64,000 nucleotides of DNA, taken from NCBI RefSeq assembly GCF_004023625.1, contig NZ_RPDJ01000007.1:308017-372016 (forward strand), read 5' to 3'. Of this stretch, positions 31,931 through 40,921 are shown one piece after another. A program made the translations under genes and the position numbers. Each line of letters starts with the position of its first letter. Position 1 is the stretch's first letter. The notes below the pieces were generated by a model. That model saw nothing but the letters and a program-made list of their open reading frames with translations. It did not search any database and had not been told where the DNA came from. This DNA is from Streptomyces cavernae (GTDB taxonomy: Bacteria > Actinomycetota > Actinomycetes > Streptomycetales > Streptomycetaceae).

Positions 31931-32344
31931 TCAGGTTCGTTCGCGAGGCTCGCGCCGCGCACCGGCCGCCGCGTCCTCCGGTACGGATTCCGCGTGGTCG
32001 GCGTAGTCGTCGCGGTCGGCGTCGTCGTCGGCGGCGGCGTCCTGGTGCGACGACGCCAGCATCGGCCGAGGGGGCATCGAGACGAAGGTCGAGGGCAGCG
32101 AGGGCGCGTTCTCGCGGCCCGCGTTGGCGATCACCACGGCGATGTAGGGGAGGGTCGCGCCGAGCACCAGCGCGACGATCGCGACCGGGCGTTCGACATT
32201 CCAGAGAACAGCCGCGAGGATCACCGAGACCGTGCGGACCGACATCGAGATGACGTAGCGGCGCTGCCTGCCCCGTACATCCGCTTCGAGTCCCTTTCTG
32301 GCCCCTGTGATCCGGAAGACCTGGGTGCTGCTCCGCTTCCGCAT
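31931..32344 (-). CDS. DUF3099 membrane protein
   Basis: 137 residues; ATG at 32344. The DUF3099 pattern is clear: VFRITGARKGLEADVRGRQRRYVISM followed by two membrane helices (VRTVSVILAAVLW and VAIVALVLGATLPYIAVVIA), then ANAGRE. The C-terminal 45 residues are disordered and rich in Asp and Ala. The function of DUF3099 is unknown; the family is essentially actinobacterial. It diverges from the GlsB-type gene across 258 bp with no other gene. Confidence 0.87.
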   Translation of the reverse strand: MRKRSSTQVFRITGARKGLEADVRGRQRRYVISMSVRTVSVILAAVLWNVERPVAIVALVLGATLPYIAVVIANAGRENAPSLPSTFVSMPPRPMLASSHQDAAADDDADRDDYADHAESVPEDAAAGARREPRERT

Positions 32345-32602
32345 CACGTTCCACCGTCCTGCCGCTTCGGACTCCCGTCGCCCGTGCCCGGTCACGCTCG
32401 TCGGCGAACCCGACCCGAACAAGGCCCACGTTACGCCGCGGCAGCGACGGCATCGAGACCGGGTCGGGCTCGCCGGAGGGCGCGCGGCGTGCGCCTTACC
32501 GCGTATGGCCGCACCCGGCATGCGCCGTACCGAGCCGCAACGGAAGCTGGGTACAGCGCCCGCGTGGAGCCGTACCGCGCGGAACCGCCGGAGGAGGCAG
32601 CC

Positions 32603-32878
32603 ATGGGCTGGTTGTGGGCGATCATCGTGGGATTCGTGCTGGGCATCCTGGCCAAGCTCATCCTGCCGGGCAAACAGCACTGCCCGCTCTGGCTGACCAC
32701 GATCCTCGGCATGCTCGGAGGGATCGTCGGCAACGCGGTCGCCCGGGGCCTCGGTATCGCCGCCACGGAAGGCATCGACTGGGGCCGGCACGGCCTGCAG
32801 CTCGCGGCGGCGGTCCTCTTCGTGTTCCTCGGGGAGATGCTCTACACATCGGCCAAGGGGAGGCGGGAACGCGCCTGA
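32603..32878 (+). CDS. GlsB/YeaQ/YmgE family small membrane protein
   Basis: 91 residues; ATG at 32603 with a strong GGAGGAGG. Three hydrophobic segments: MGWLWAIIVGFVLGILAKLI, LTTILGMLGGIVGNAVAR and LQLAAAVLFVFLGEMLY. The GWLW..IVG..LG.LAK.I.PG start and the LGM.GG..G..V glycine helix are the family signature. These proteins are called transglycosylase-associated or stress-response membrane proteins, with no proven activity. Its stop codon is inside the terminator stem at 32871-32912. Confidence 0.88.
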   Translation: MGWLWAIIVGFVLGILAKLILPGKQHCPLWLTTILGMLGGIVGNAVARGLGIAATEGIDWGRHGLQLAAAVLFVFLGEMLYTSAKGRRERA

Positions 32879-32912
32879 GGGGCGGTTCACAAGGAACCGC
32901 CCCCTCAGGCGC
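32871..32912. terminator. Bidirectional terminator between glsB-type gene and tyrS
   Basis: GCGCCTGAGGGGCGGTTC (32871-32888) and its near-perfect complement (32894-32912, one extra C) are separated by ACAAG. The stem includes the TGA of the upstream gene and lies 29 bp before the tyrS stop on the other strand. Confidence 0.85.
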
Positions 32913-32941
32913 ACATGTGAGCAGGTCTCCGGCCCTCGGGG

Positions 32942-34210
32942 TCAGGCCCCGGTGACCTCCACCGCCGCGAGGCTCTTCTTGCCCCGGCGCAGCACCAGCC
33001 ACCGCCCGTGCAGCAGCTCCTCCCGGGCCGGCACGGCGTCCTCGGCGGTGACCTTGACGTTGTTCACGTACGCGCCGCCCTCCTTCACCGTGCGCCGCGC
33101 CGCCGACTTGCTGGCCACCAGGCCGACCTCCGCGAACAGGTCCACCACCGGGCCGAGCTCGGCGACCCGGATGTGCGGCACCTCGGAGAGCGCCGCGGCC
33201 AGCGTCCTGTCGTCCAGGTCGGTCAGCTCGCCCTGGCCGAAGAGGGCCTTGGACGCGGCGACCACGGCGGCCGTCTGGTCCGCGCCGTGCACCAGCGTCG
33301 TCAGCTCCTCCGCCAGCGCGCGCTGCGCGGCACGCGCCTGCGGACGCTCCTCGGTCTGCCTCTCCAGCTCCTCGATCTCGGCACGGGACCGAAAGCTGAA
33401 GATGCGCAGGAACTTGGAGACGTCCCGGTCGTCCGCGTTCAGCCAGAACTGGTAGAACGCGTACGGCGTCGTCATCTCCGCGTCCAGCCAGACCGTGCCG
33501 GACTCGGTCTTGCCGAACTTGGTGCCGTCCGCCTTGGTGATCAGCGGGGTGCCCAGCGCGTGCACCACGGCCTCGGGCTCCACCCGGTGGATCAGGTCGG
33601 TGCCGGAGGTGAGGTTGCCCCACTGGTCGCTGCCGCCGGTCTGCAGGGTGCAGTTGTACCGGCGGTACAGCTGCAGGAAGTCCATGCCCTGCAGGATCTG
33701 GTAGCTGAACTCGGTGTAGCTGATGCCCGCGTCGGAGTTCAGCCGCCGGGACACGGCCTCCTTCGCGATCATCTTGTTGACCCGGAAGTGCTTGCCGATG
33801 TCCCGCAGGAACTCGATGGCCGACAGGCCCTGGGTCCAGTCCAGGTTGTTGACCATGACCGCGGCGTTCGGGCCCTCGAAGCCCAGCAGCGGCGCGATCT
33901 GCGCGCGCAGCCGCTCCACCCACTGGGCGACGACCTCCGGCGAGTTAAGCGTCCGCTCCGCGGTCGGCTTCGGGTCGCCGATCAGGCCCGTCGCGCCCCC
34001 CACCAGAGCCAGCGGGCGGTGGCCCGCCTGCTGGATCCGGCGCATCGTGAGGATCTGCACGAGGTTGCCGAGGTGCAGACTCGGCGCGGTCGGGTCGAAG
34101 CCGCAATAGAACGTGACGGGACCGTCCGCGAACGCCTTGCGCAGTGCGTCCTCATCGGTGGAGAGGGCGATCAGCCCACGCCACTTCAGCTCGTCGACGA
34201 TGTCCGTCAC
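32942..34210 (-). CDS. tyrS: Tyrosyl-tRNA synthetase
   Basis: 422 residues from GTG at 34210 with AAGGAG upstream. The class I motifs are HLGN (46-49, the HIGH equivalent, in TAPSLHLGNLVQI) and KFGKT (the KMSKS equivalent) in ADGTKFGKTESG. Tyrosine-binding YTEFSYQILQGMDFLQLY and GGSDQWGNL are present. A C-terminal S4 RNA-binding domain ends in RRTVKEGGAYVNNVKV. It charges tRNA-Tyr in the cytoplasm. A short perfect hairpin precedes its ribosome binding site, and no T-box is seen. Confidence 0.97.
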   Translation of the reverse strand: MTDIVDELKWRGLIALSTDEDALRKAFADGPVTFYCGFDPTAPSLHLGNLVQILTMRRIQQAGHRPLALVGGATGLIGDPKPTAERTLNSPEVVAQWVERLRAQIAPLLGFEGPNAAVMVNNLDWTQGLSAIEFLRDIGKHFRVNKMIAKEAVSRRLNSDAGISYTEFSYQILQGMDFLQLYRRYNCTLQTGGSDQWGNLTSGTDLIHRVEPEAVVHALGTPLITKADGTKFGKTESGTVWLDAEMTTPYAFYQFWLNADDRDVSKFLRIFSFRSRAEIEELERQTEERPQARAAQRALAEELTTLVHGADQTAAVVAASKALFGQGELTDLDDRTLAAALSEVPHIRVAELGPVVDLFAEVGLVASKSAARRTVKEGGAYVNNVKVTAEDAVPAREELLHGRWLVLRRGKKSLAAVEVTGA

Positions 34211-34234
34211 GGTTCTCGTACTCCTTGGATGATC

Positions 34235-34260
34235 AGTCGGCTGTCGAGTGACAGCCGACT
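34235..34260 (-). promoter_or_regulatory. Hairpin directly upstream of tyrS
   Basis: AGTCGGCTGTC (34235-34245), loop GAGT, GACAGCCGACT (34250-34260): a perfect 11-bp stem with a tetraloop. It ends about 8 nt before the tyrS AAGGAG. It also lies 53 nt after the stop of the TldE-like gene on the same strand. It can be read as that gene's terminator or as part of the tyrS leader. Confidence 0.7.
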
Positions 34261-34312
34261 ACGAGGTTATACGCCCCGACTGACAGAGCTCACCGGGTTA
34301 TGACCCCGCGCC

Positions 34313-35719
34313 TCACACGCCCTGGCTGACCGAGCTCATGTTGAAGTCCGGCACGCGCAGGGGGGGCATCGCGGCCCGGGTGAACCAGTCGCTCCACTCC
34401 CTGGGCAGCGTCTTCTCCGTGCGCCCCGCCTCCGTCGCCCGCCCCAGCAGACCCACCGGCGACTCGTTGAACCGGAAGTTGTTCACCTCACCGGTGACCT
34501 CGCCGTTCTCCACGAGATACACCCCGTCCCGGGTCAGCCCGGTCAGCAGCAGCGTCGCCGGGTCGACCTCGCGGATGTACCAGAGGCAGGTCAGCAGCAG
34601 CCCGCGCTCGGTACCGGCGACCATCTCCTCCAGCGAGCGGTCGTCACCGCCGTCCAGGATCAGGTTCCCGAGCGCCGGCGCCAGCGGCAGCCCGGTCAGG
34701 GCGGCGCTGTGCCGGGTGGTCAGCAGCCGCTCCAGCCGGCCCTCGCGGATCCATTCGGTGGTGCTCACCGGCAGCCCGTTGTCGAAGACCGAGAAGTCGT
34801 CCCCGGACGAGTGCGCGATCACGAACGGGGGAGTCTCCAGGCCCGGCTCGTGCGGGTCGCTGCGCAGCGTCAGCGGCAGCTCGGTGAGCTTCTCGCCGAC
34901 GCGCGTGCCACCGCCCGGCTTCGAGAACACCGTCCGCCCCTCGGCCGCGTCCCGGGCGGACGCCGACCACATCTGGTAGATCAGCAGATCCGCCACGGCC
35001 GTCGGCGGCAGCAGCGTCTCGTAGCGCCCCGCCGGGAGCTCGATCCGCCGCTCGGCCCACACCAGCCGCTGCGCCAGCTCCGCGTCCAGCGCCGCCGGAT
35101 CGACGTCCTTGAAGTCCCGCGTCGACCGCCCCGCCCACGCCGAACGCGTACGGTCCGGCGACTTCGCGTTCAGCTCCAGTGTCCCGTTCGGCTGGTCGTG
35201 CCTGAGCCGCAGCCCGGTCGACGTGCCGAGGTAGCTGGAGACGAGCTCGTGGTTGGCGAAGCCGTACAGCTCGCGTCCACCGGCACGCGCGCGTGCGAAC
35301 GATTCGCCGAGCGCGGGCGCGAAGTCCGCGAAGACGGCGGACGACGTCTCGGCCGGCGCGTCGGTGAAGTCGGCCGAGGCGGGCACACCCGTGATCAGCG
35401 GCTGGGCGTCCTCGGCGGGTCCCGCGCCGCGTGCGGCGGCCTCGGCGGCACGCACCACGGGCTCGAGTTCGTCGACGGTCACGGCCGAGCGCGAGACGAC
35501 TCCGGAGGCGGTGCCCTCCTTGCCGTCGACGGTCGCGATGACGGTGATCGTGCGCCCGCGTGTGACGCCGTTCGTGGTCAGCGCGTTGCCCGCCCAGCGC
35601 AGGTTGGCGGTGGAGTGCTCGTCGGCGATGACGATGCAGCCGTCGGCCCGGGACAGCTCCAGGGCCCGCTCGACGACCTCGTGCGGCTTCTGCGGCTTGC
35701 CGTTGCTGGGGGCGCTCAT
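34313..35719 (-). CDS. pmbA: TldE/PmbA family metallopeptidase subunit
   Basis: 468 residues; ATG at 35719 overlaps the TldD stop (ATGA). It has the PmbA/TldE fold but lacks the HExxxH motif, as expected of the non-catalytic partner. Recognisable segments are GRTITVIATVDGKEGTASG near residue 60, and the C-terminal GLLLTCLWYIREVDPATLLLTGLTRDGVYLVENGEV. With TldD it forms a heterodimeric protease that trims unfolded peptides and, in some pathways, RiPP leader peptides or toxin/antitoxin proteins. Confidence 0.92.
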   Translation of the reverse strand: MSAPSNGKPQKPHEVVERALELSRADGCIVIADEHSTANLRWAGNALTTNGVTRGRTITVIATVDGKEGTASGVVSRSAVTVDELEPVVRAAEAAARGAGPAEDAQPLITGVPASADFTDAPAETSSAVFADFAPALGESFARARAGGRELYGFANHELVSSYLGTSTGLRLRHDQPNGTLELNAKSPDRTRSAWAGRSTRDFKDVDPAALDAELAQRLVWAERRIELPAGRYETLLPPTAVADLLIYQMWSASARDAAEGRTVFSKPGGGTRVGEKLTELPLTLRSDPHEPGLETPPFVIAHSSGDDFSVFDNGLPVSTTEWIREGRLERLLTTRHSAALTGLPLAPALGNLILDGGDDRSLEEMVAGTERGLLLTCLWYIREVDPATLLLTGLTRDGVYLVENGEVTGEVNNFRFNESPVGLLGRATEAGRTEKTLPREWSDWFTRAAMPPLRVPDFNMSSVSQGV

Positions 35720-37239
35720 CGACCGGCCTCCTGGGTGGTGTTGAGGATGTTGACGCCCTTGAAGAGGGCCGACGGACAGCCGTGCGAGACCGCGGCGACC
35801 TGGCCCGGCTGGGCCTTGCCGCAGTTGAAGGCACCGCCCAGGACGTACGTCTGCGGCCCGCCGACGGCCGCCATGGAACCCCAGAAGTCCGTGGTGGTGG
35901 CCTGGTAGGCGACATCGCGCAGCTGCCCGGCGAGCCGCCCGTTCTCGATCCGGTAGAACCGCTGACCGGTGAACTGGAAGTTGTAGCGCTGCATGTCGAT
36001 CGACCAGGACCGGTCCCCGACGACGTAGATACCGCGGTCGACGCCTCCGATGAGGTCCTCCGTGGACAGCCCGCCCGGATCCGGCTGCAGGGACACGTTG
36101 GCCATGCGCTGCACCGGCACATGGGCGGGGGAGTCGGCGTACGCGCACCCGTTGGACCGCTTGAAGCCGGTGAGCCGCGCGATGCGCCGGTCCAGCTGGT
36201 AGCCCACCAGCGTCCCGTCCTTCACCAGGTCCCAGGACTGCGCCTCCACGCCCTCGTCGTCGTACCCGATGGTCGCGAGGCCGTGCTCGGCGGTGCGGTC
36301 GCCGGTGACATTCATCAGGTCGGAGCCGTACTTCAGCTTGCCGAGCTTGTCGAAGGTGGCGAAGGAGGTCCCGGCGTAAGCGGCCTCGTACCCGAGCGCG
36401 CGGTCCAGCTCGGTGGCGTGCCCGATGGACTCGTGGATGGTGAGCCACAGGTTGGACGGATCGACGACGAGGTCGTACACCCCCGCCTCCACACTCGGGG
36501 CGCGCATCTTCTGCGCGAGCAGTTCCGGGATCTCGGCGAGCTCCGCCTCCCAGTTCCAGCCCGTGCCCCGCAGATACTCCCAGCCGCGCCCCACGGGCGG
36601 CGCGATGGTCCGCATCGAGTCGAACTCACCGCTGGACTCGTCGACGGACACGGCGGTGAGCTGCGGATGCAGCCGCACCCGCTGCTGCGTGGTCACGGTC
36701 CCCGCCGTGTCGGCGTAGAACTTGTTCTCGTGCACCGTCAGCAGAGAGGCGTCGACATGGCTGACCCCGTCCGCCGCCAGCAGCCGGGCGCTCCATTCGG
36801 CCAGCAGCCCCGTTTTTTCCTCGTCGGGCACCGTGAACGGATCGATCTCGTACGCGGAGACCCAGGTCTTCTCGCTGTGCACCGGCTCGTCGGCGAGCTC
36901 CACGCGTTCGTCCGACCCGGCGGCCTCGATGACCTGCGCGGACAGCTTGGCCATCGCTACGGCCTGCGCGGCCACCTTCGCGGCGGCGTCCATCGTCAGA
37001 TCGACTCCCGACGCGAACCCCCAGGTCCCGCCGTGCACGACCCGCACCGCGAACCCCAGATCGGTGGTGTCGGACGACCCCGACGGCTTGCCGTCCCTGA
37101 GCCGCCAGGCCGCACTGCGCACCCGCTCGAGCCGGAAGTCGGCGTGCTCTGCCCCCAGCGCCCGGGCCCTCGCCAGCGCGGCGTCCGCCAGGGCCCTCAG
37201 GGGAAGGGCCAGGAATGACTGATCGATTTCATGGGGCAC
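35716..37239 (-). CDS. tldD: TldD family metalloprotease subunit
   Basis: 507 residues. GTG at 37239 is chosen because AAGGGA lies 9 nt upstream; a further GTG at 37257 would add six residues. The catalytic zinc motif HESIGH (HExxxH, 269-274) is in the typical IHESIGHATELDRAL. The C-terminal half has IGGVDRGIYVVGDRSWSIDMQ and FNFQFTGQ-like strands that complete the active site. It is coupled by 4 bp to the TldE-like gene. No peptide-precursor gene is seen nearby, so a general proteolytic role is more likely than RiPP maturation. Confidence 0.93.
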   Translation of the reverse strand: MPHEIDQSFLALPLRALADAALARARALGAEHADFRLERVRSAAWRLRDGKPSGSSDTTDLGFAVRVVHGGTWGFASGVDLTMDAAAKVAAQAVAMAKLSAQVIEAAGSDERVELADEPVHSEKTWVSAYEIDPFTVPDEEKTGLLAEWSARLLAADGVSHVDASLLTVHENKFYADTAGTVTTQQRVRLHPQLTAVSVDESSGEFDSMRTIAPPVGRGWEYLRGTGWNWEAELAEIPELLAQKMRAPSVEAGVYDLVVDPSNLWLTIHESIGHATELDRALGYEAAYAGTSFATFDKLGKLKYGSDLMNVTGDRTAEHGLATIGYDDEGVEAQSWDLVKDGTLVGYQLDRRIARLTGFKRSNGCAYADSPAHVPVQRMANVSLQPDPGGLSTEDLIGGVDRGIYVVGDRSWSIDMQRYNFQFTGQRFYRIENGRLAGQLRDVAYQATTTDFWGSMAAVGGPQTYVLGGAFNCGKAQPGQVAAVSHGCPSALFKGVNILNTTQEAGR

Positions 37240-37445
37240 GGGTCGGATTCCCTTCACGGAGCTCTCCGCTGGTCGCCGTCGGAGGCAGTGAATCATGTCT
37301 CACCGACGGCGTTCCGCGGAATTGTGGACGGCTCCCGCCGCGGTGCCCACGGGGGAGCGTCTCGCACGGTCCGGCGCACACCGGAAGTCCCCTTTGCCCC
37401 GGCAGTGGCACGGTGCCCCGACTTCCGCCGCATTACGGTGAACCC

Positions 37446-38600
37446 ATGGCCAGCAAGCGTCGAACCGACAGCAAGAGCGGCAGGCGAAGGACGACGCGGC
37501 CCGCGGAACCCGCCTTCGCCCGTCGCCCCAGCGGCTCGGTGCTGACGAACCCCGAGGCGGCTCAGGATTACGAGAAGCTCGCGGAGCAGTACCCGGACGA
37601 ACGTGAGGAGCTGCTGCTCGAGGCCGCCGACTCCTGGAACGACGCGGGCGAGCACGAGCAGGCGATCGCCCTGTACGAGCGGCTGCTCACCCCGGAGGAG
37701 GGGGCGTGCACCGAACCGGACCTCGTGGACGCCTACCGGATCACCGCGTTGTGGGACGCCGGGCGCGATGAGGAGGCCACCGCGGGGGCCGCCGATTTCC
37801 GCAGGCGGCACCCGCGGCACGCCGGAGCCTGGACCTTCCTCGCCGAGGCCTTCGAGGCGCAGCACGAGACCGAGACGGCCGCCGAGTGGTACACGGCGGG
37901 TGTCACGCACGCCCTCGGCGCGGGCAGCGCGGTGACGGTGGACGCCGTCGAGGCGAACGTGCAGTCCTATGACGTGGAGACGCTCCTGACCGGCCGCCAT
38001 CGGGTGCGGCGGCTGCTCGGAGAGCCGCACGACGACTGGGACGACGTGGCCGACGCACTGCATGAGCGCCGAGCGTCCGCGCTTCTCGGCCGCGTCCGCC
38101 CGCTCGACGAACTCCACGACCCGCTGCGGCTCAAGCGGCTGGAGGAGCACGGGCCCGACCTGCTCGAGCAGGAACTCGGCGCCGCGCTGGAGCACGGGTC
38201 GCCGGAGAACCCCGCCGCCCGGGCCGGTCTCCGGGCGACATGCGTCCTGTACTGGCCGCGGGACGAGTTCGCCGGACTGCTGGAGCGCTGGCCCGAGGCG
38301 ACCGAGGCGTACGGCGACGACCACGCCGAGCACCTTCGCAAGGTCGAGAGGACCCTGCGGGAGATCTCGGACGACGGTGGCACACAGCTGGCGGTCGGCC
38401 GGGCGACGGTGCAGGACCTGGAGGCGTATGCGACAGCGCACGGCGGATCACCGGATGCTCCGGGCACACGGTCCGCGTACGCCGCCGAACTCGCGCGTAC
38501 TGGACGGGCCGAGGCCTGGCCGCCCCCTCGCAACGGTCCCTGCTGGTGCGACTCGGGGCGGAAGTACAAGAAGTGCTGCGGCAACCCGGCCGTCGCCTGA
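37446..38600 (+). CDS. SEC-C motif protein with TPR-like helices
   Basis: 384 residues; ATG at 37446. A basic N-terminus (KRRTDSKSGRRRTTR) is followed by TPR-like helix pairs: DYEKLAEQYPDEREELLLEAADSWNDAGEHEQAIALYERLL, DAYRITALWDAGRDEEATAGAADF and AWTFLAEAFEAQHETETAAEWYT. The C-terminus is a SEC-C zinc motif, NGPCWCDSGRKYKKCCG, with the four metal ligands C-x-C...C-C. The SEC-C of SecA binds SecB and ribosomes; stand-alone users of the motif are poorly characterised. Function unknown. Confidence 0.82.
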   Translation: MASKRRTDSKSGRRRTTRPAEPAFARRPSGSVLTNPEAAQDYEKLAEQYPDEREELLLEAADSWNDAGEHEQAIALYERLLTPEEGACTEPDLVDAYRITALWDAGRDEEATAGAADFRRRHPRHAGAWTFLAEAFEAQHETETAAEWYTAGVTHALGAGSAVTVDAVEANVQSYDVETLLTGRHRVRRLLGEPHDDWDDVADALHERRASALLGRVRPLDELHDPLRLKRLEEHGPDLLEQELGAALEHGSPENPAARAGLRATCVLYWPRDEFAGLLERWPEATEAYGDDHAEHLRKVERTLREISDDGGTQLAVGRATVQDLEAYATAHGGSPDAPGTRSAYAAELARTGRAEAWPPPRNGPCWCDSGRKYKKCCGNPAVA

Positions 38601-38783
38601 GGAGGCACCCCTCACACTGCGTGATCGCATACGACCAGCGAACGCTCGACGCGGCTCGCGGCTCGCCGTTCGTGGTTCGCGGGGGCGGATCGCGAGCCCA
38701 CACCCCGGTACGGCCGACCGACCCACGGGTGCGGACTGTAGGGATCCGACAGCGGGCAGGGTGAGCCACTGTCGGTGCCGGAA

Positions 38784-38813
38784 TGTCCCGGGACCGGACG
38801 GGACCGATAGGTT
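38784..38813 (+). promoter_or_regulatory. Candidate fabG promoter in a 305-bp gene-free region
   Basis: TGTCCC (38784-38789) and TAGGTT (38808-38813) with an 18-bp spacer lie about 90 bp before the fabG start. The region 38601-38905 carries no gene. It also holds a GGCTCGCG/CGCGAGCC inverted repeat (38653-38660, 38691-38698) that may terminate the SEC-C gene. Confidence 0.4.
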
Positions 38814-38905
38814 TTCGAGGAAGCCACCTGTCCCGGAGAGGGTCCGCACGGGGTCTGCCACGGGTTCCGCAGGGGGTTCCAGACCGCTATCGAAAGGGTG
38901 ATCCG

Positions 38906-39625
38906 TTGAGCCGCTCGGTTCTCGTCACCGGAGGAAACCGGGGCATCGGCCTCGCCATCGCCCGCGCTTTCGCCGACGCGGGCGACAAGGTCGCGATCAC
39001 ATACCGCTCGGGTGAGCCGCCGTCCGCCCTCACCGACCTGGGTGTCCTGGCCGTCAAGTGCGACATCACCGACACCGAACAGGTGGAGCAGGCCTACAAG
39101 GAGATCGAGGACGCGCACGGCCCGGTCGAGGTCCTGGTCGCCAACGCCGGCGTCACCAAGGACCAGCTCCTGATGCGCATGTCCGAGGAGGATTTCACGT
39201 CCGTCCTGGACACCAACCTCACCGGCACCTTCCGCGTCGTCAAGCGCGCCAACCGCGCCATGCTGCGCGCCAAGAAGGGCCGCGTCGTCCTCATCTCGTC
39301 GGTCGTGGGGCTCCTCGGCTCGGCGGGACAGGCGAACTACGCCGCGTCCAAGGCCGCCCTGGTCGGCTTCGCCCGTTCGCTCGCCCGCGAGCTGGGCTCC
39401 CGCAACATCACCTTCAACGTCGTCGCGCCCGGTTTCGTCGACACCGACATGACCAAGGTGCTCACCGACGAGCAGCGCTCGAGCATCGTGTCGCAGGTGC
39501 CGCTCGGCCGGTACGCGCAGCCGGAGGAGATCGCCGCGACGGTGCGGTTCCTCGCCTCGGACGACGCCTCGTACATCACTGGAGCCGTCATCCCGGTTGA
39601 CGGCGGATTGGGCATGGGTCACTGA
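38906..39625 (+). CDS. fabG: 3-oxoacyl-ACP reductase
   Basis: 239 residues from a rare TTG start at 38906, supported by AAAGGG upstream and by the protein beginning directly with the Rossmann strand (SVLVTGGNRGIG). SDR motifs: VANAG, ISSVVG serine and YAASK (Tyr-x-x-x-Lys). The C-terminus YITGAVIPVDGGLGMGH is typical of FabG. It reduces 3-oxoacyl-ACP with NADPH in type II fatty acid synthesis. The enoyl-ACP reductase gene starts 5 bp downstream, so both reductive steps are co-expressed. This pair matches the mabA-inhA order of other actinobacteria. Confidence 0.93.
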   Translation: MSRSVLVTGGNRGIGLAIARAFADAGDKVAITYRSGEPPSALTDLGVLAVKCDITDTEQVEQAYKEIEDAHGPVEVLVANAGVTKDQLLMRMSEEDFTSVLDTNLTGTFRVVKRANRAMLRAKKGRVVLISSVVGLLGSAGQANYAASKAALVGFARSLARELGSRNITFNVVAPGFVDTDMTKVLTDEQRSSIVSQVPLGRYAQPEEIAATVRFLASDDASYITGAVIPVDGGLGMGH

Positions 39626-39630
39626 TCGCC

Positions 39631-40398
39631 ATGAGCGGAATTCTCGAGGGAAAGCGCGTCCTGATCACCGGAGTGCTGATGGAGTCGTCCATCGCCTTCC
39701 ACACCGCGAAGCTGGCCCAGGAGCAGGGCGCCGAGATCATCCTGACCGCGTTCCCGCGGCCCACGCTGACCGAGCGCATCGCCAAGAAGCTCCCCAAGCC
39801 GACCAAGGTCATCGAGCTGGACGTCACCAACGACGAGCACCTGGCGCGCCTCGCCGACATCGTCGGTGAGGAGCTCGGCGGCCTCGACGGTGTCGTCCAC
39901 TCCATCGGCTTCGCCCCGCAGGACGCGCTCGGCGGCAACTTCCTCAACACCCCGTTCGAGTCCGTCGCCACCGCCATGCACGTCTCGGCGTACTCCCTGA
40001 AGTCGCTGACCATGGCCTGCCTGCCGCTGCTGCAGAACGGCGGCTCGGTCGTCGGCCTCACCTTCGACGCCCAGTACGCCTGGCCGCAGTACGACTGGAT
40101 GGGCCCGGCCAAGGCCGCACTGGAGGCCACCAACCGCTACATGGCGCGCGACCTGGGCAAGCAGAACATCCGCTGCAACCTCATCTCCGCCGGCCCCATC
40201 GGCTCCATGGCCGCCAAGTCCATCCCGGGCTTCGGCGAACTGGCCGCCGTGTGGGACAGCCGCTCCCCGCTGGAGTGGGACCTCAAGGACCCGGAGCCGG
40301 CCGGCCGCGGTGTCGTCGCCCTGCTGAGCGACTGGTTCCCGAAGACGACGGGCGAGATCATCCACGTGGACGGCGGTCTGCACGCGATCGGTGCCTGA
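39631..40398 (+). CDS. fabI: Enoyl-[acyl-carrier-protein] reductase (InhA type)
   Basis: 255 residues; ATG at 39631, 5 bp after fabG. The NADH site has the FabI-type loop LITGVLMESSIAFHTAKLAQEQG. The catalytic region is FDAQYAWPQYDWMGPAKAAL, where Tyr and Lys (Y-x6-K spacing) are as in InhA. The C-terminus reads TTGEIIHVDGGLHAIGA. It reduces trans-2-enoyl-ACP in the last step of each elongation cycle and is the target of isoniazid- and triclosan-class inhibitors in relatives. A 12-bp stem terminator follows at 40431-40462. Confidence 0.95.
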   Translation: MSGILEGKRVLITGVLMESSIAFHTAKLAQEQGAEIILTAFPRPTLTERIAKKLPKPTKVIELDVTNDEHLARLADIVGEELGGLDGVVHSIGFAPQDALGGNFLNTPFESVATAMHVSAYSLKSLTMACLPLLQNGGSVVGLTFDAQYAWPQYDWMGPAKAALEATNRYMARDLGKQNIRCNLISAGPIGSMAAKSIPGFGELAAVWDSRSPLEWDLKDPEPAGRGVVALLSDWFPKTTGEIIHVDGGLHAIGA

Positions 40399-40430
40399 TC
40401 GTTCCCTCGGAGCTCTCCCTCCTCGGACGG

Positions 40431-40462
40431 CGCCCCGTTCCCACGATCACGGGAACGGGGCG
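40431..40462 (+). terminator. Terminator after fabI
   Basis: CGCCCCGTTCCC (40431-40442), 8-nt loop ACGATCAC, GGGAACGGGGCG (40451-40462): a perfect 12-bp stem 33 nt after the fabI stop. A GGGGCGTC.CCCGTTC motif is then repeated twice to about 40500. Confidence 0.85.
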
Positions 40463-40588
40463 TCGCCCGTTCATGGGGACGGGGCGTCACCCGTTCGGCC
40501 TTCCTGACCGGGCGCCCGGGGCCCGGTGGCGCGCACGCTTGGAGCAACCGCCCCGCCGCGCAGCCGTACGGCTCAGGAGGTCCCTCTT

Positions 40589-40921
40589 GTGCGTCCGTCC
40601 CGCCGCATGGCCCCCGTGATAGCAGCGATAACCCTGCTGATGGCACTGCCCTACGACGCCGCCTCCCAGACGCTCGCCGAGGACAGGCCGGAGCCCTTCG
40701 GTTCGACCTGCCGCACCAGGATCACCGGCTCGGAGGCCGTCGCGTACTGCCACAACCCCTATGTGCCGGTCGATCGAGTGCGGCTGCACATCGAGTGCGA
40801 CCGCTGGTGGGACATCGACAGCGACAGCCCTCCGCAAGAGGCCTTTCCGGCGATGACCGTACGGCTGACCGGACGCTGCTGGAAGGAGATCCGGTCGGTG
40901 TGGGTCAGCCACGAGCGCTAG
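40589..40921 (+). CDS. Small secreted protein with four cysteines
   Basis: 110 residues from GTG at 40589 with CAGGAGGT upstream. Residues 1-25 are a signal peptide (MAPVIAAITLLMALPYDAASQ). The mature chain has exactly four Cys (41, 54, 70, 97), likely two disulfides, and aromatic clusters around RWWDID. No known domain is recognised. The last codons (SVWVSHER, stop) are part of a 24-bp unit that is repeated twice more downstream. Function unknown. Confidence 0.72.
   Translation: MRPSRRMAPVIAAITLLMALPYDAASQTLAEDRPEPFGSTCRTRITGSEAVAYCHNPYVPVDRVRLHIECDRWWDIDSDSPPQEAFPAMTVRLTGRCWKEIRSVWVSHER

Noticed and set aside
34211..34312. T-box riboswitch for tyrS
   Set aside because: The region is too short and lacks the T-box sequence and specifier loop; only a single hairpin is present.
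34313..37239. RiPP biosynthetic locus around tldD/tldE
   Set aside because: No precursor peptide, modifying enzyme or transporter lies within several kb.
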